64,000 nucleotides of DNA from Beijerinckia sp. 28-YEA-48 (GCF_900104955.1 NZ_FNSI01000001.1:3630001-3694000); one strand, 5' to 3'. Shown: positions 45,115-54,492, counted from the stretch's first letter. Program-made: numbers and translations. Notes: generated by a model not told the origin, from the sequence alone.

Positions 45115-45873
45115 ATGAACTTGAAGCCGATTTCCATAAGCGCCCTGGCTCTCGCCGGCTGGGCCGTCATCGCAACAGGAGCCTTCGCGCAACAGATGAC
45201 CCTGACTAAGGACAGCCTCCCGCAAATCACCACCACTGGCACGGCGCGCGCTTCCGACAAGCCGGACCAGGCGACCATCTATTTAGGCATCCGCGTCGAG
45301 AAGCCGACGGCCAAGGACGCGGCTGACGAAGCCTCGAAAGCCTCGAAGACGTTTCTCAGCGACCTGCGCAGCCAGGGCGTCACCGATGCCGACATCAGGA
45401 CCCAGCAATCGCAAGTGGCGCCGATCTTCGATCAGGAGCGGGCGCCCAACGGCAACATGACGCGCAAGCAGCGCGGCTTCATGGCCGTGCAGACCTTCTC
45501 GGTGCGCGTGCGCGATGTCGCCAAGGCCGGTGAAGTCGCCCGGCGCGCGTTGCAGAACGGCGCCAATATCTTCAACGGCGTGCACTTTGAGCTGGCCGAT
45601 CCGAGGGCGCGGCGCATCGCGCTTGGCGGCGAGGCGGCGAAAGCGGCCCGGAACGAGGCGGAGGCCTATGCTGCGGCCATGGGCCTGAAGCTCGGGCGCG
45701 TCATGGTGATTCAGCGGCCAGATGCCGAAGTCCATTTCGGCGCCGCGCCCGCCGCCATGCGCATGCAGGCGGCCGATGCCGGCGGCTCCGGCGAAACACC
45801 GATCCCGCTTGAACCGGGCATGGTCGATTCGGAAGCCACCATGTCGGTGACTTGGGAACTGGTGCAGAACTGA
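45115..45873 (+). CDS. SIMPL-domain (DUF541) periplasmic protein
   Basis: From the ATG at 45115 (MNLKPISI), seven bases after AAAGGA, the protein is 252 residues. A signal peptide ends TGAFAQQ. The SIMPL/DUF541 domain follows: PQITTTGTARASDKPDQATIYLGI, with the ADIRTQQSQVAPIFD segment. These periplasmic or outer-membrane proteins have roles in stress tolerance in a few bacteria, but no defined reaction. A terminator follows. Confidence 0.87.
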   Translation: MNLKPISISALALAGWAVIATGAFAQQMTLTKDSLPQITTTGTARASDKPDQATIYLGIRVEKPTAKDAADEASKASKTFLSDLRSQGVTDADIRTQQSQVAPIFDQERAPNGNMTRKQRGFMAVQTFSVRVRDVAKAGEVARRALQNGANIFNGVHFELADPRARRIALGGEAAKAARNEAEAYAAAMGLKLGRVMVIQRPDAEVHFGAAPAAMRMQAADAGGSGETPIPLEPGMVDSEATMSVTWELVQN

Positions 45874-45889
45874 CGCGCCGGGCGCCGCA

Positions 45890-45927
45890 AAAAACAAAAA
45901 CCCCACGTTTGGTGGCCGTGGGGTTTG
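45890..45927. terminator. terminator after the SIMPL gene
   Basis: Stem AAACCCCAC/GTGGGGTTT with an 11-base loop follows the stop by about 25 bases. The longer T run reads on the minus strand, so it may also serve as a block to antisense transcription. Confidence 0.7.
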
Positions 45928-46136
45928 AAGGGCTACGCCAGGAGGCACTTAGGGGCCCCGGGACGGTCAACCAAGCCGTACCGTAAGATACGGCCGGCAG
46001 CGCGGTTAATTAACCGCGATGCCGGTGTTTCGTCAAATGGTTAAGTCGCGGGCCAAGCAAAACCTTTTCAGCCGGCAGGCATATTGAGAGCCAGCCGATT
46101 CCACGCTAGCGTTGCTGCGGCTGGGAGTGGAAGGAA

Positions 46137-46928
46137 ATGGCGAGATATTTTGTTCGCGGGCTCGTGCTTGCCTTGGGCGCGGGCTGGGCTTCTTGCGGAG
46201 CATTAGCTCAAGGCGCGAGCGCGACATGCGACTCCGCCATCGACAAGTCAGGCGTCGGTGTCATGCGCATATGCAAATCACCTGATGGCGTCGCTAGAGG
46301 CCTTCAGGCTCAGATGACCTTTGGCGACAACGAAGACAACAATGCTCTTGCAGAAGCTTCCGCTACGGACCAAGGCCGCGCAATGGTCTGTGCGGCACTG
46401 AGTAATGTTGTCAAAAATAATCTGCCGCTTTCCAGCTCCTTTTACTCTGCCAACAATCGGAATTTGACCTGTAATTTCGGTGCAACAAACCTTCCTGGCT
46501 TCGCGCAAGCGGGAACGCCCACATCATCCCCCGAACTCAGCGCCAAGGCAGCGCCCATCACGCCCGATTTGACAGGGCCCACCAAGAAGCTCCTTGCCCG
46601 CGACCTTGCCGCGCAAACCAGCAAATGGGATGGACAGCGGATCGAGACGACGATGTCCTGCTTCTATGCAGACAAGAACGACTATCGTTGTAGCGGCGGT
46701 GGCGCACGAATCGATATTAGCCGTGTGTCAAATGCCCAAGGACGAGAGATCGTCGAGGACCGGTGCGATACCCTAACAAAAAGTGCTTCGCGGGCCTGCA
46801 ATTTCCGCATCGTCTTCGTCTACGGCCGCTACACCACGCATCGGGTGTCCAATCGCAGCGAGATCACCCTCATCATCCCCACCGGCGAAGTGGCGGAACT
46901 CTATTCAGTGGCAAGCGGGCGGCGCTAA
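46137..46928 (+). CDS. exported protein of unknown function
   Basis: A 263-residue protein with a signal peptide ending CGALAQGAS. The mature part has six cysteines in a spaced pattern (ATCDS, RICKS, MVCAA, LTCNF, MSCFY, YRCSG and more) suggesting disulphides, and a C-terminal strand-rich part (RIVFVYGRYTTHRVSN). I recognise no family. It stands alone between a terminator and the convergent ABC operon. Base composition is slightly AT-richer than the neighbours. Confidence 0.75.
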   Translation: MARYFVRGLVLALGAGWASCGALAQGASATCDSAIDKSGVGVMRICKSPDGVARGLQAQMTFGDNEDNNALAEASATDQGRAMVCAALSNVVKNNLPLSSSFYSANNRNLTCNFGATNLPGFAQAGTPTSSPELSAKAAPITPDLTGPTKKLLARDLAAQTSKWDGQRIETTMSCFYADKNDYRCSGGGARIDISRVSNAQGREIVEDRCDTLTKSASRACNFRIVFVYGRYTTHRVSNRSEITLIIPTGEVAELYSVASGRR

Positions 46929-46946
46929 AAGCGCCGCCCCTTTTCG

Positions 46947-47729
46947 TCACATCTGTGTCGCGGCCGACTGATGCCAGGGCACGAGGATGCGGCGCAGAAC
47001 GGCGACCGCGCCGTAAAGCAACAGGCCAATCAGCGCCAGGATCAGGATCACGCCGAAGAGCTGATCGACCTGCAATTCCTGCAAGCGCACCACGGCGAGA
47101 TAGCCGAGGCCGGCATTGCCGCCGATGAATTCGCCGACGATGGCGCCGATGATGGCGAGCACGATGGCGACTTCCGCGCCGGTGAGGATCACCGGCAGGG
47201 CCGAGGGCAGTTCAAGCAGTAGGAAGGATTGCAGCGGCGTGGCGCGCATCGAGGCGAAGACCTCGCGATCCCCCGCATCGGTCGATTTGATGGCAACGAG
47301 CGTGTTGGCGAAGATCGGGAAGAAAGCGAGAACGCCGGAGATGACGATCTTCGATTCCAGACCGAAGCCGAACCACAGGATGAACAACGGCGCCAGCGCC
47401 ACTTTCGGGATCAGCTGCAAAGCGATGATGAACGGCTTGAACGCCCATTCGACCGGCGGCAGTTTCGCCATCAGCGCGCCAAGCGTCACGCCGGCGATGA
47501 GCGCCGAGAAGAAGCCGCCCAGGGTCTCCGTCAATGTCACCTGGATATGACGCCAGACACCGGGATCAGCGAGCTGAACGAGGAAGGCGCGGCCGATCTT
47601 TTCCGGCGGCGGCAGGATGAAGGGCGAGATCGTCGCGCCATGCACGTAATAGGACCAGCCGCCGAAGAACAGCGCCAGGGTGGCGAGCGGCAGAACGATG
47701 CGCAGGATGGTTTCGCTCTTGCGTGTCAT
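46947..47729 (-). CDS. ABC transporter permease, NitT/TauT (SsuC) type
   Basis: This 260-residue permease has about six membrane helices and the EAA loop near residue 165-185 (FASMRATPLQSFLLLELPSALP). The SsuC/TauC entry is visible as IVLPLATLALFFGGW. It is the last gene of the operon and overlaps the ATPase stop by four bases. Related systems import sulfonates, nitrate, cyanate, pyrimidines or other small organic compounds. Confidence 0.9.
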   Translation of the reverse strand: MTRKSETILRIVLPLATLALFFGGWSYYVHGATISPFILPPPEKIGRAFLVQLADPGVWRHIQVTLTETLGGFFSALIAGVTLGALMAKLPPVEWAFKPFIIALQLIPKVALAPLFILWFGFGLESKIVISGVLAFFPIFANTLVAIKSTDAGDREVFASMRATPLQSFLLLELPSALPVILTGAEVAIVLAIIGAIVGEFIGGNAGLGYLAVVRLQELQVDQLFGVILILALIGLLLYGAVAVLRRILVPWHQSAATQM

Positions 47730-48526
47730 GCCGGATACCCCGCGATGTCGGAGCGAATGGCGCGCACCAGGTTTTGAAACTCCGGCGTCTCTTGCATGGC
47801 GATCGTGCGCGGACGCGGCAGATTGACCTCATGCACCGAATGAACGTGGCTCGGGCGCGGCGACAGGACGACAACTCTATCACCCAGAAAGACCGCTTCG
47901 GCAATGGAATGGGTGATCAAGAGAACGGTGGCTCCAGTCGCCTTGCAGATACGTTGCAGTTCGAGGTTCATCTGATCGCGTGTCATGGCGTCGAGCGCGC
48001 CGAACGGCTCGTCGAGCAGAACCAGGCGCGGATCGATGGCGAGCGCGCGCGCCAGCGACACACGCTGGCGCATGCCGCCGGACAATTGCCGTGGCCGGGC
48101 TTTTTCAAAACCTTGCAGGCCGACAAGCGCGCACAGTTCGCGCGCGCGCGCCAGGCGCTTCTGCTTGGGCTCGCCACGCAGGCGCAGCGGCAGAGCGATA
48201 TTGTCCTCGATGCTGAACCAGGGAAACAGGCGCGAATCCTGGAAGGCGAAGGCGAGCGAACGCACCGCTTCGCCGCCTCGGGATTTCCACACCGAATGGC
48301 CGCCGATCGAGACATCGCCCTGGGTCGGCCGCTCGAGCCCACCGATCATGCGCAGCAAAGTGGTTTTGCCGCAGCCCGACGGGCCAAGCACGCTGATGAA
48401 CTCACCGGCCTTGGCTTTGATGTCGATCCGGTCGATCGCCTGCACCGGGCCGGAGGCGCTGGCGAAGGTCTTGCCGATATTGTCGACGACGAGTTCAGGT
48501 TGCAGTTCAGATTGGGCCGTCACCAT
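47726..48526 (-). CDS. ABC transporter ATP-binding protein, NitT/TauT type
   Basis: The 266-residue ATPase has Walker A GPSGCGKTTLLRMI near 50, signature QLSGGMRQRVSLARAL near 145, and Walker B LVLLDEPFGALDAMTR near 170, the exact NitT/TauT form. It sits between the binding protein (2 bases) and the permease (4-base overlap). Confidence 0.93.
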   Translation of the reverse strand: MVTAQSELQPELVVDNIGKTFASASGPVQAIDRIDIKAKAGEFISVLGPSGCGKTTLLRMIGGLERPTQGDVSIGGHSVWKSRGGEAVRSLAFAFQDSRLFPWFSIEDNIALPLRLRGEPKQKRLARARELCALVGLQGFEKARPRQLSGGMRQRVSLARALAIDPRLVLLDEPFGALDAMTRDQMNLELQRICKATGATVLLITHSIAEAVFLGDRVVVLSPRPSHVHSVHEVNLPRPRTIAMQETPEFQNLVRAIRSDIAGYPA

Positions 48527-48528
48527 GC

Positions 48529-49542
48529 TCAGGCAACCGCCTTGTCGCGCGCGCCATTGTCATAGAGCGCCGTCGGCTCGACACTGCCCTTGAGCATGCC
48601 GGCGCCGTTCATCACCTTTTCCGCCTCGGCCCATTGCTCGGGCACATTGCGCAGAATGTTCTGCGGCCCCTTGGCCGTCCATGTCTCGGCATTCTGCTTG
48701 AGATCGGAGATCGACGTCTTGATATCGTCGATGCCAGGCACCTCGAACGCCTTGCCGATGCCGCGCACGATCGGCTCAAGATCGGTGGCCTTGAGGATGG
48801 CGTTGATCGCTTTGTACTCGGCGCGCAGGAAGCGCACGTAGAGGTCCTGATTGGCGGCATAGGCCTGGGGCGTCGCGACATAGACCTGGCCGGGGATGCC
48901 ATCGTCGATCGGGAACGTCATGACTTCAGGGATGGCCGCCTTGATCTTCACCAGCGAGGAGATGCTGGCCATGAAGCCGGCGATGCGCTTGGCCTGGATC
49001 AGGCCGTAGCTCGCGGCGACATCGGGCACGCGCACGCGCTCGACCTTGCTGGCGTCAACACCGCCGCCGCGCAGCAGCAGATTGAGCGTGCCTTCCATCG
49101 AGCCGCCGAGGCTGGCGACGCCGATGGTCTTGCCTGTGAGATCCTTGGCGTCCTTCAGCGGGCTGTCGGGCGAGGACACCATGTAGAAGGGCGAGATCTG
49201 CGCGATGGTGGCGACCGAGACCAAAGGCGCGCCGGCATCGACCCGGCTGGTGATGTAATTGGCGCCGCCGGTACGGGCGAGGTCGGCCTGGCCGGCGATG
49301 ACCAATTGCGCCGCCGTCGTCGCGCCCTTGCCGTTGATGACCTCGACGTCGAGACCTTCCTGCTCGAAGAAGCCGGCGACCTTGGCGTGGAACACCGAGG
49401 CGTAGGACAGAGAGAAGTTGAACGGCGTCACGAAGCGCACCTTGCGCAGCGGCTGCGCCACGGCGCGGCCCGCGCCCGCCAACAGAGCCAGCGAAGCGCC
49501 GGCAGAGGCGCCGAACTGGCGCCGATCCATCTTATGCGACAT
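48529..49542 (-). CDS. ABC transporter substrate-binding protein, NMT1/SsuA type
   Basis: This 337-residue protein starts MSHKMDRRQFGASAGAS, a twin-arginine leader, and the binding domain opens with VRFVTPFNFSLSYASVFHAK and ATTAAQLVIAGQADLA, the NMT1/SsuA pattern. Tat export of the binding protein is common in this family. The ligand is not readable. Confidence 0.9.
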   Translation of the reverse strand: MSHKMDRRQFGASAGASLALLAGAGRAVAQPLRKVRFVTPFNFSLSYASVFHAKVAGFFEQEGLDVEVINGKGATTAAQLVIAGQADLARTGGANYITSRVDAGAPLVSVATIAQISPFYMVSSPDSPLKDAKDLTGKTIGVASLGGSMEGTLNLLLRGGGVDASKVERVRVPDVAASYGLIQAKRIAGFMASISSLVKIKAAIPEVMTFPIDDGIPGQVYVATPQAYAANQDLYVRFLRAEYKAINAILKATDLEPIVRGIGKAFEVPGIDDIKTSISDLKQNAETWTAKGPQNILRNVPEQWAEAEKVMNGAGMLKGSVEPTALYDNGARDKAVA

Positions 49543-49912
49543 CTTGAATTCCTTTCTTCAACAGCCCGCGTGAATGCCGCAGGCGCCCATAGCGCCCGCG
49601 CGTTTCACCAGCTAAACATCTCATTTCAGCCAAGAATCTGGCAATAAACTTGCCATGTCCCACTGGCAGCGTCGAGACTTCGTGTCGTCCTTGGAGCCAT
49701 TTGGGGGCCCTTTGCGGTGAGGCAAATTTTCGCATTGCGGCAGACTTGGCGGCAAACTTGGCAGCTAATCTGTAAGCTCTTGCCCAGCGCCGACATCGCG
49801 GCGTCGATTGCGCTTTTGCCCTGAAACTGCTGCGATTACCTGCTTATATTCCTGCTGGAACGTCGGCTGGCGAGCCGGCGCTGCGTGTGCGGGTGTCAGA
49901 AGGGATAAGACG
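49543..49912. other. divergent intergenic region
   Basis: About 370 bases separate the ABC operon and the BA14K gene, which are divergent. Both promoters must be here. I see no clear sigma-70 pair, repeat or small gene with coding character. Confidence 0.4.
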
Positions 49913-50389
49913 ATGAAGAAATTCCTGATAGCTGGGGCTGCGGCCGCAGGCCTCCTGTGTCTCGCGGCGACGCCGGGCTCCGCGCAAGTGGCGCGCCCCG
50001 ACACAGCCCTCAAGACCCAGATGGGCGACAACATCGTCCAGGCGCAATGGCGCGGTGGTGGCTTCCGCGGCGGCGGTTTTCACGGCGGCTGGGGCGGTGG
50101 CTGGCGGGGCGGCTACTATCGTGGTGGCGGCTGGGGCCCGGCCATTGGCGGTCTCGCGGCCGGCGCGATCATCGGCGGCGCGCTCGCAGCGCCCTATTAC
50201 TACGGCGGCTCCCCTTATTACGGTGCGCCCTATTACGGCTCATCCTATTACGACGACGGTTATGCTGCGGGCGCGCCGGTCTATTCGGGAGGCGGCGATG
50301 TCGCCTATTGCATGCAGCGCTATCGCTCCTACGATCCGAGAAGCGGTACGTTTCTCGGCTATGACGGTCTGCGCCACCCCTGCCCGTAA
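49913..50389 (+). CDS. BA14K-family exported protein
   Basis: From the ATG at 49913 (MKKFLIAG) the protein is 158 residues with a signal peptide ending TPGSAQV. A Gly/Trp/Arg-rich middle (RGGGFHGGWGGGW) is followed by one hydrophobic stretch, a Tyr/Gly-rich part, and the BA14K C-terminal motif YCMQRYRSYDPRSGTFLGYD. BA14K-like proteins are lectin-type immunogens known from Brucella and widespread in Rhizobiales. Confidence 0.88.
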   Translation: MKKFLIAGAAAAGLLCLAATPGSAQVARPDTALKTQMGDNIVQAQWRGGGFRGGGFHGGWGGGWRGGYYRGGGWGPAIGGLAAGAIIGGALAAPYYYGGSPYYGAPYYGSSYYDDGYAAGAPVYSGGGDVAYCMQRYRSYDPRSGTFLGYDGLRHPCP

Positions 50390-50444
50390 AGACGCGGGCC
50401 ATTCATTCCAGAAGCAAGCCGTTCATTCCGGAAGATGGTGCCAG

Positions 50445-50470
50445 AAGGGCGCGGGCAACCGCGCCCTTTT
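50445..50470 (+). terminator. rho-independent terminator after the BA14K gene
   Basis: A perfect stem AAGGGCGCGG/CCGCGCCCTT with a 4-base loop (GCAA) and a T run. It lies 56 bases after the stop. Confidence 0.88.
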
Positions 50471-50586
50471 GCTTTGAGCCCTGACAATCTGTTGAAACTG
50501 ACGGATTCCGCCGCAACGCCCCTGGCTATCAAGCTGGGGCGATGCGATGCAGGCTGCGGCAGCAATAGTTTTGGGGAGCTAGCTTC

Positions 50587-50988
50587 ATGCCGTCTATCAT
50601 TCAGTCACTTCTGTCCGCGACGTGGTTCGGGTATCTCGCCCGCATCATCTTGACCTTCATGTTCTGGGGCAGCGGCCTCGCCAAGCTGATCGACTTCAAC
50701 GGCGGCATGGGCGAGATGACCCATTTCGGCCTGCAGCCGGCAGCATTTTTCAACGCCGCGACAGCAGCGACGCAATTGATCGGCTCGCTGTTGATCATCT
50801 TCAACAAGTGGACCTGGCTCGGGGCCGGCGCGCTCGCCGTGTTCACCGCCCTGACCATTCCGCTCGCGCATCCGTTCTGGGCGATGCAGGAGCCTATGCG
50901 AACGATGGAGTTCCATCTGGTCACCGAACATATCAGCGTCATCGGCGCTCTAATGGTGGTCGCCTACGCGTCGCTGCGGAAGTCCTGA
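50587..50988 (+). CDS. DoxX-family membrane protein
   Basis: This 133-residue protein has four membrane helices and the DoxX entry RIILTFMFWGSGLAKLIDF, with EFHLVTEHISVIGALM at the C-terminus. DoxX proteins are small quinone-linked or redox-associated membrane proteins of uncertain role. It stands alone; a terminator follows. Confidence 0.88.
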   Translation: MPSIIQSLLSATWFGYLARIILTFMFWGSGLAKLIDFNGGMGEMTHFGLQPAAFFNAATAATQLIGSLLIIFNKWTWLGAGALAVFTALTIPLAHPFWAMQEPMRTMEFHLVTEHISVIGALMVVAYASLRKS

Positions 50989-50995
50989 TCGCAAC

Positions 50996-51029
50996 AACGC
51001 GCCTCGTCTTTCCAGGCCGGCGCGTTTTT
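50996..51029 (+). terminator. rho-independent terminator after the DoxX gene
   Basis: Arms AACGCGCC and GGCGCGTT are followed by TTTT. It ends just before the ArsR-type promoter. Confidence 0.8.
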
Positions 51030-51035
51030 GCGGCC

Positions 51036-51065
51036 TTGACATGCAACTAAATGGTTGCCTATTAT
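51036..51065 (+). promoter_or_regulatory. sigma-70 promoter with ArsR operator in the spacer
   Basis: TTGACA (51036-51041) and TATTAT (51060-51065) are 18 bases apart. The spacer holds the palindrome GCAAC-N6-GTTGC (51043-51058). The ATG of the ArsR-type gene is at 51073, eight bases past the -10, so transcription should begin at or within a base of the start codon (leaderless). Autorepression by the ArsR protein is inferred. Confidence 0.75.
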
Positions 51066-51072
51066 AGCCGCC

Positions 51073-51399
51073 ATGGATGCTCTCGATGCGGTCTTCCGAG
51101 CATTGGCCGATGGGAGCCGGCGACAATTGCTGGACCGGCTGTTTGCCCGCAATGGCCAGACGCTCGGTGAACTCTGTACCGGACTGAGCATGACCCGGCA
51201 GGCTGTAACCAAACATTTGGCGATCCTTGAGGCCGCCAATCTCATCGCCACGCGCAAGCGCGGCCGCGAGAAACTGCACTTCCTCAACCCCGTGCCGATC
51301 CACGCCATCGCCGATCGCTGGATTGGCAAATACGAACACGGCCGCCTGCGCCTGCTCGCCGATCTGAAACAGCGCCTCGAAGGAGAAAGTGATGCCTAA
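51073..51399 (+). CDS. ArsR-family regulator of an AHSA1 gene
   Basis: This 108-residue winged-helix protein starts MDALDAVFRALADGSRRQLL, with the recognition helix MTRQAVTKHLAILEAANLI. It lacks metal-site cysteines. This ArsR branch is regularly paired with an SRPBCC/AHSA1 protein, as here: the next gene starts inside the ArsR stop region. A TTG six codons upstream is disfavoured because it lies inside the -10 region. Confidence 0.9.
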   Translation: MDALDAVFRALADGSRRQLLDRLFARNGQTLGELCTGLSMTRQAVTKHLAILEAANLIATRKRGREKLHFLNPVPIHAIADRWIGKYEHGRLRLLADLKQRLEGESDA

Positions 51400-51853
51400 C
51401 TCCCGCTTCGTTTATGTCACCTTCATCCGCACCACGCCGGCGAAACTCTGGCAGGCGCTGATCGATCCGCAGTTCACCCGCCGCTACTGGGCGGAAACCT
51501 GGCAAGACAGCACGTGGCAGCCCGGCGCCTCGTGGAAGCTGATGATCCCCGACGGGCGCGTCGGCGATGCTGGCGAGATTGTCGAGATCGAACCGGAGAA
51601 GCGGCTGGTCATTTCCTGGCGCAACGAGTTTCAACCCGAGCTGAAAGAAGAAGGCTTCTCGCTGCTGACCATCGAGCTCGAACAACAGGGCGAGATGATG
51701 AAACTTTCTCTCGTGCATGAAATGCAACGCGACGGCTCGAAACTGATCGAAGGCGTTGCCAGCGGCTGGCCGCTGATCCTCGCCAGCCTCAAGAGCCTGC
51801 TGGAAACCGGCGAGTCGCTGGAGGCGACACGCAAATGGCCGGAAGGCATGTGA
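51392..51853 (+). CDS. SRPBCC/AHSA1-family protein
   Basis: From the ATG at 51392 the product is 153 residues: SRFVYVTFIRTTPAKLWQAL, then a WQPGASWKL strand and the C-terminal helix GWPLILASLKSLLETGE, the START-like hydrophobic pocket fold of AHSA1 proteins. It overlaps the ArsR gene by eight bases and is coupled to it. The bound ligand or role is unknown. Confidence 0.9.
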   Translation: MPNSRFVYVTFIRTTPAKLWQALIDPQFTRRYWAETWQDSTWQPGASWKLMIPDGRVGDAGEIVEIEPEKRLVISWRNEFQPELKEEGFSLLTIELEQQGEMMKLSLVHEMQRDGSKLIEGVASGWPLILASLKSLLETGESLEATRKWPEGM

Positions 51854-52231
51854 CGCGCGTAGAATTACGCTTGGTGGGTGAATAACGATCAGTTGCGAGG
51901 ATGGACAGAAGCCTTGGTGTCATCCCGGACACGCGCAGCGTGATCCGGGATCCGGGGCGAGCGGTAACACATACAAGATAAATGGCTGCGGCGCAGTGGC
52001 TTTCGAGATTCGAGCGTTTGCCCTGGATCCCGGATCGCGCTTTCAGCGCGTCCGGGATGACACCAAGGTTGCGGGAGATACGACAACCGGCCCCAACATT
52101 TGGTTGTGTCCTCTGAAACTTCTTTTCCTTAGGCCGCTCCCGCACGCGATGTTTAGATGGTGCGACTTTTGCTTGCGCAGCCTCGCCGTGAGAGTGCGCG
52201 CTTGAACTCCTGAACATTGGAGACCGCACCG
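51854..52231. other. intergenic region holding a repeat pair
   Basis: These 378 bases separate the AHSA1 gene and the Bug gene. The left half holds the facing repeats at 51917-52064; the rest should contain the Bug promoter. No gene is supported. Confidence 0.6.
51917..52064. repeat. inverted pair of palindromic repeats, no gene inside
   Basis: Left copy 51917-51957 (GTGTCATCCCGGACACG...) and right copy 52021-52064 face each other. The outer ends read CTTGGTGTCAT and GATGACACCAAGG, which extend the inverted repeat. The 63-base interior differs from the other pairs. Confidence 0.75.
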
Positions 52232-53251
52232 ATGACGATGCCGATCGCGCGCCACGCCTTTACCCTCAGCAAGCGTATCGCCGCGTCCTTCTTGCTCGTC
52301 AGCGCCCTCTGCGCCAGCCAACAGGCGCAGGCGCAGGAGTGGCCGAACCGATCGATCTCGCTGGTGGTGCCGCTCGGCGCTGGCGGTGGCGCCGATGTGG
52401 TGGCGCGCATCCTGGCCAATTACCTGACACCCGTGCTGGGCCAATCGGTCATCGTCGAGAATGTCACCGGCGCTGGCGGCATGGTCGGCTCATCGCGCGT
52501 CGCGAAAGCCGCGCCCGATGGCTATCAGGCGCTGCTGGGCACCGTCGGCACCCATGCGCAGAACCAGACGCTCTACAAATCACCGCTCTATGACTCGCGC
52601 ACGGATTTCGAACCGGTGGCGCTGGTGGTCGACGTGCCGATCGTCCTGCTCGCCACCAACAGCATGCCGGTGAAGAATTTGGCTGAGTTCATCGCCTATA
52701 CCAAGGCCAACCAGGCGAAGATGCAATATGCATCGCCGGGCGCAGGCTCCTCCAATCATCTCGCCTGCGTCTTCCTCAACGCCGCCATCGGCGTCGACGT
52801 CACCCACGTGCCCTATCGCGGCGCCTCCGATCTCTATCAGGATCTGATTTCTGGCCGCGTCGACTATTTCTGCCCGACGAGCACGGCGGCGCTGCCGCTG
52901 GCCCAGGAATCGAAACAGACGCGCGCCCTGGCGATCCTCGGCCACGACCGGTTGAAAGTCATGCCGGACGTACCTTCGGCGGCCGAACAAGGCTTGCCCG
53001 ATTTCGAGGCCGGCACCTGGTTCGCCCTGTTCCTGCCCAAGGGCACGCCTGCGCCGATCGTCAAAAAACTCAACGAAGCGACAGCGCAAGTGCTGGCGGC
53101 GGACGAACCGCGCCAGCGGCTGGAAGCCATCGGCGCGGTGATCGTTTCACCCGATCGGATGTCGCCCGACTATCTCAAGCGTTTCGTCGCCACGGAAGTC
53201 GACAAGTGGAAGGGGCCGATCGAGAAAACCGGCGTCAGCATCAGCCAGTGA
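52232..53251 (+). CDS. tripartite tricarboxylate (Bug-type) substrate-binding protein
   Basis: From the ATG at 52232 the protein is 339 residues with a signal peptide ending QQAQAQEWP. Family segments are ISLVVPLGAGGGADVVAR, NVTGAGGMVGSSR and the GYQALLGTVGTH strand. GGAGA lies upstream; the TTG at 52217 and ATG at 52238 are alternatives. It is an orphan with convergent dehydrogenase genes beyond. Confidence 0.88.
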   Translation: MTMPIARHAFTLSKRIAASFLLVSALCASQQAQAQEWPNRSISLVVPLGAGGGADVVARILANYLTPVLGQSVIVENVTGAGGMVGSSRVAKAAPDGYQALLGTVGTHAQNQTLYKSPLYDSRTDFEPVALVVDVPIVLLATNSMPVKNLAEFIAYTKANQAKMQYASPGAGSSNHLACVFLNAAIGVDVTHVPYRGASDLYQDLISGRVDYFCPTSTAALPLAQESKQTRALAILGHDRLKVMPDVPSAAEQGLPDFEAGTWFALFLPKGTPAPIVKKLNEATAQVLAADEPRQRLEAIGAVIVSPDRMSPDYLKRFVATEVDKWKGPIEKTGVSISQ

Positions 53252-53269
53252 TGCCGACGGTGTACGCGC

Positions 53270-54490
53270 TCAAGGCGCGCCGCGGCTGTCCTTGGCGCTG
53301 GTGCTGGAAACCGGCGCCGCCGCATTGCCCCAGGCGTTGCGCACATAGGTGAGCACATCGGCCACCTGTTGGTCGTTGAGCCGCCAGGCGAAGGAGGGCA
53401 TGGCCGGCGTCGTCGGCGCGCCCTTGGTATAGGCGCCCTGCCCGCCCGCCATGACGACGCGCAGCAAGGTGGCTGGATCGTCCGACTGCACGATGGCGCT
53501 ACCGGCCAGGCGCGGGAACATGTTGGGTTGGCCCGTGCCGTCGTCCTTGTGGCAAGCGGCGCAGGTATCCTTGTAGATGGCGCCGCCAGCCACCATCGCC
53601 GGATCGGTGGCGGCAACAGGCGTCACCGACGGCGACGACGTGGTCGTCTGCTTGAGATAAACCGCCATGGCGCGCAGATCGGCGTCGGGCATCTTGGAGG
53701 TGGACTTCTGGATCACCTCGATCATCGGCCCCGACGCGACAGTGTGGCCATTGGCGCCGGTCTTTAGATAGCGGACGATGTCGTCATTGTCCCAACCGCC
53801 AAGGCCTTTACGATTATCGCCGGTGATGTCGGGCGCGTACCAACCCTGCAACAGGCCGCCACGCAGCGGCTTGCTGCTGTCATCAGCGCCGAGCGTCGTC
53901 TTTGCCGTGTGGCAGGTGCCGCAATGGCCCGGTCCGTCGACCAGATAGGCGCCGCGATTCCATTCGGCCGAGCGCGCCGGATCGGGCTTAAAGCGGCCGG
54001 GTGAGAAGTTCAGCATGTTCCAACCCAGCATCGACAGGCGAATGCTGAAGGGGAACGGCAGTTGATTGGATTCGACCGGATTGCGGACCGGGCTGACGCT
54101 GCGCATGTAGGTCCACAAGGCGGCGACATCGCTGTCGGTCATCTTGGTGAAGGCTGTATAAGGCATGGCCGGATAAAGCCTTTTGCCATCCTTGCCGAGG
54201 CCCGCATGCAGCGAATTCTTGAAATCGCTCAGGCTCCACGCACCGATGCCGGTTTCCGGATCGGGCGTAATGTTGGAGCCAACAAGCGCGCCGAACGGCG
54301 TTTGCAACACGACGCCGCCGGCAAACGGCTTCGATGGATCGAGCGTGTGACAGCCGGCGCAATCGCCCTCGATCGCAATTCTGCGACCGGCCTCGATCTG
54401 CGGAAAATTCTGCTCGTCGGCCGCCTGCGCGCTGCCGGCTATCGCCGACGTCAAAGCGCTTGCGATCAGAAGTGCGATCGTTCTGGTCAT
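53270..54490 (-). CDS. triheme cytochrome c subunit of a membrane dehydrogenase
   Basis: This 406-residue exported protein has three heme c motifs: CAGCH at 44-48, CGTCH near the middle and CAACH in the last third, as in cytochrome subunits of gluconate 2-dehydrogenase and alcohol/aldehyde dehydrogenases. It passes electrons from the flavoprotein to ubiquinone at the membrane. It lies two bases after the GMC subunit gene and ends the operon. Confidence 0.92.
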   Translation of the reverse strand: MTRTIALLIASALTSAIAGSAQAADEQNFPQIEAGRRIAIEGDCAGCHTLDPSKPFAGGVVLQTPFGALVGSNITPDPETGIGAWSLSDFKNSLHAGLGKDGKRLYPAMPYTAFTKMTDSDVAALWTYMRSVSPVRNPVESNQLPFPFSIRLSMLGWNMLNFSPGRFKPDPARSAEWNRGAYLVDGPGHCGTCHTAKTTLGADDSSKPLRGGLLQGWYAPDITGDNRKGLGGWDNDDIVRYLKTGANGHTVASGPMIEVIQKSTSKMPDADLRAMAVYLKQTTTSSPSVTPVAATDPAMVAGGAIYKDTCAACHKDDGTGQPNMFPRLAGSAIVQSDDPATLLRVVMAGGQGAYTKGAPTTPAMPSFAWRLNDQQVADVLTYVRNAWGNAAAPVSSTSAKDSRGAP

Positions 54491-54492
54491 GC

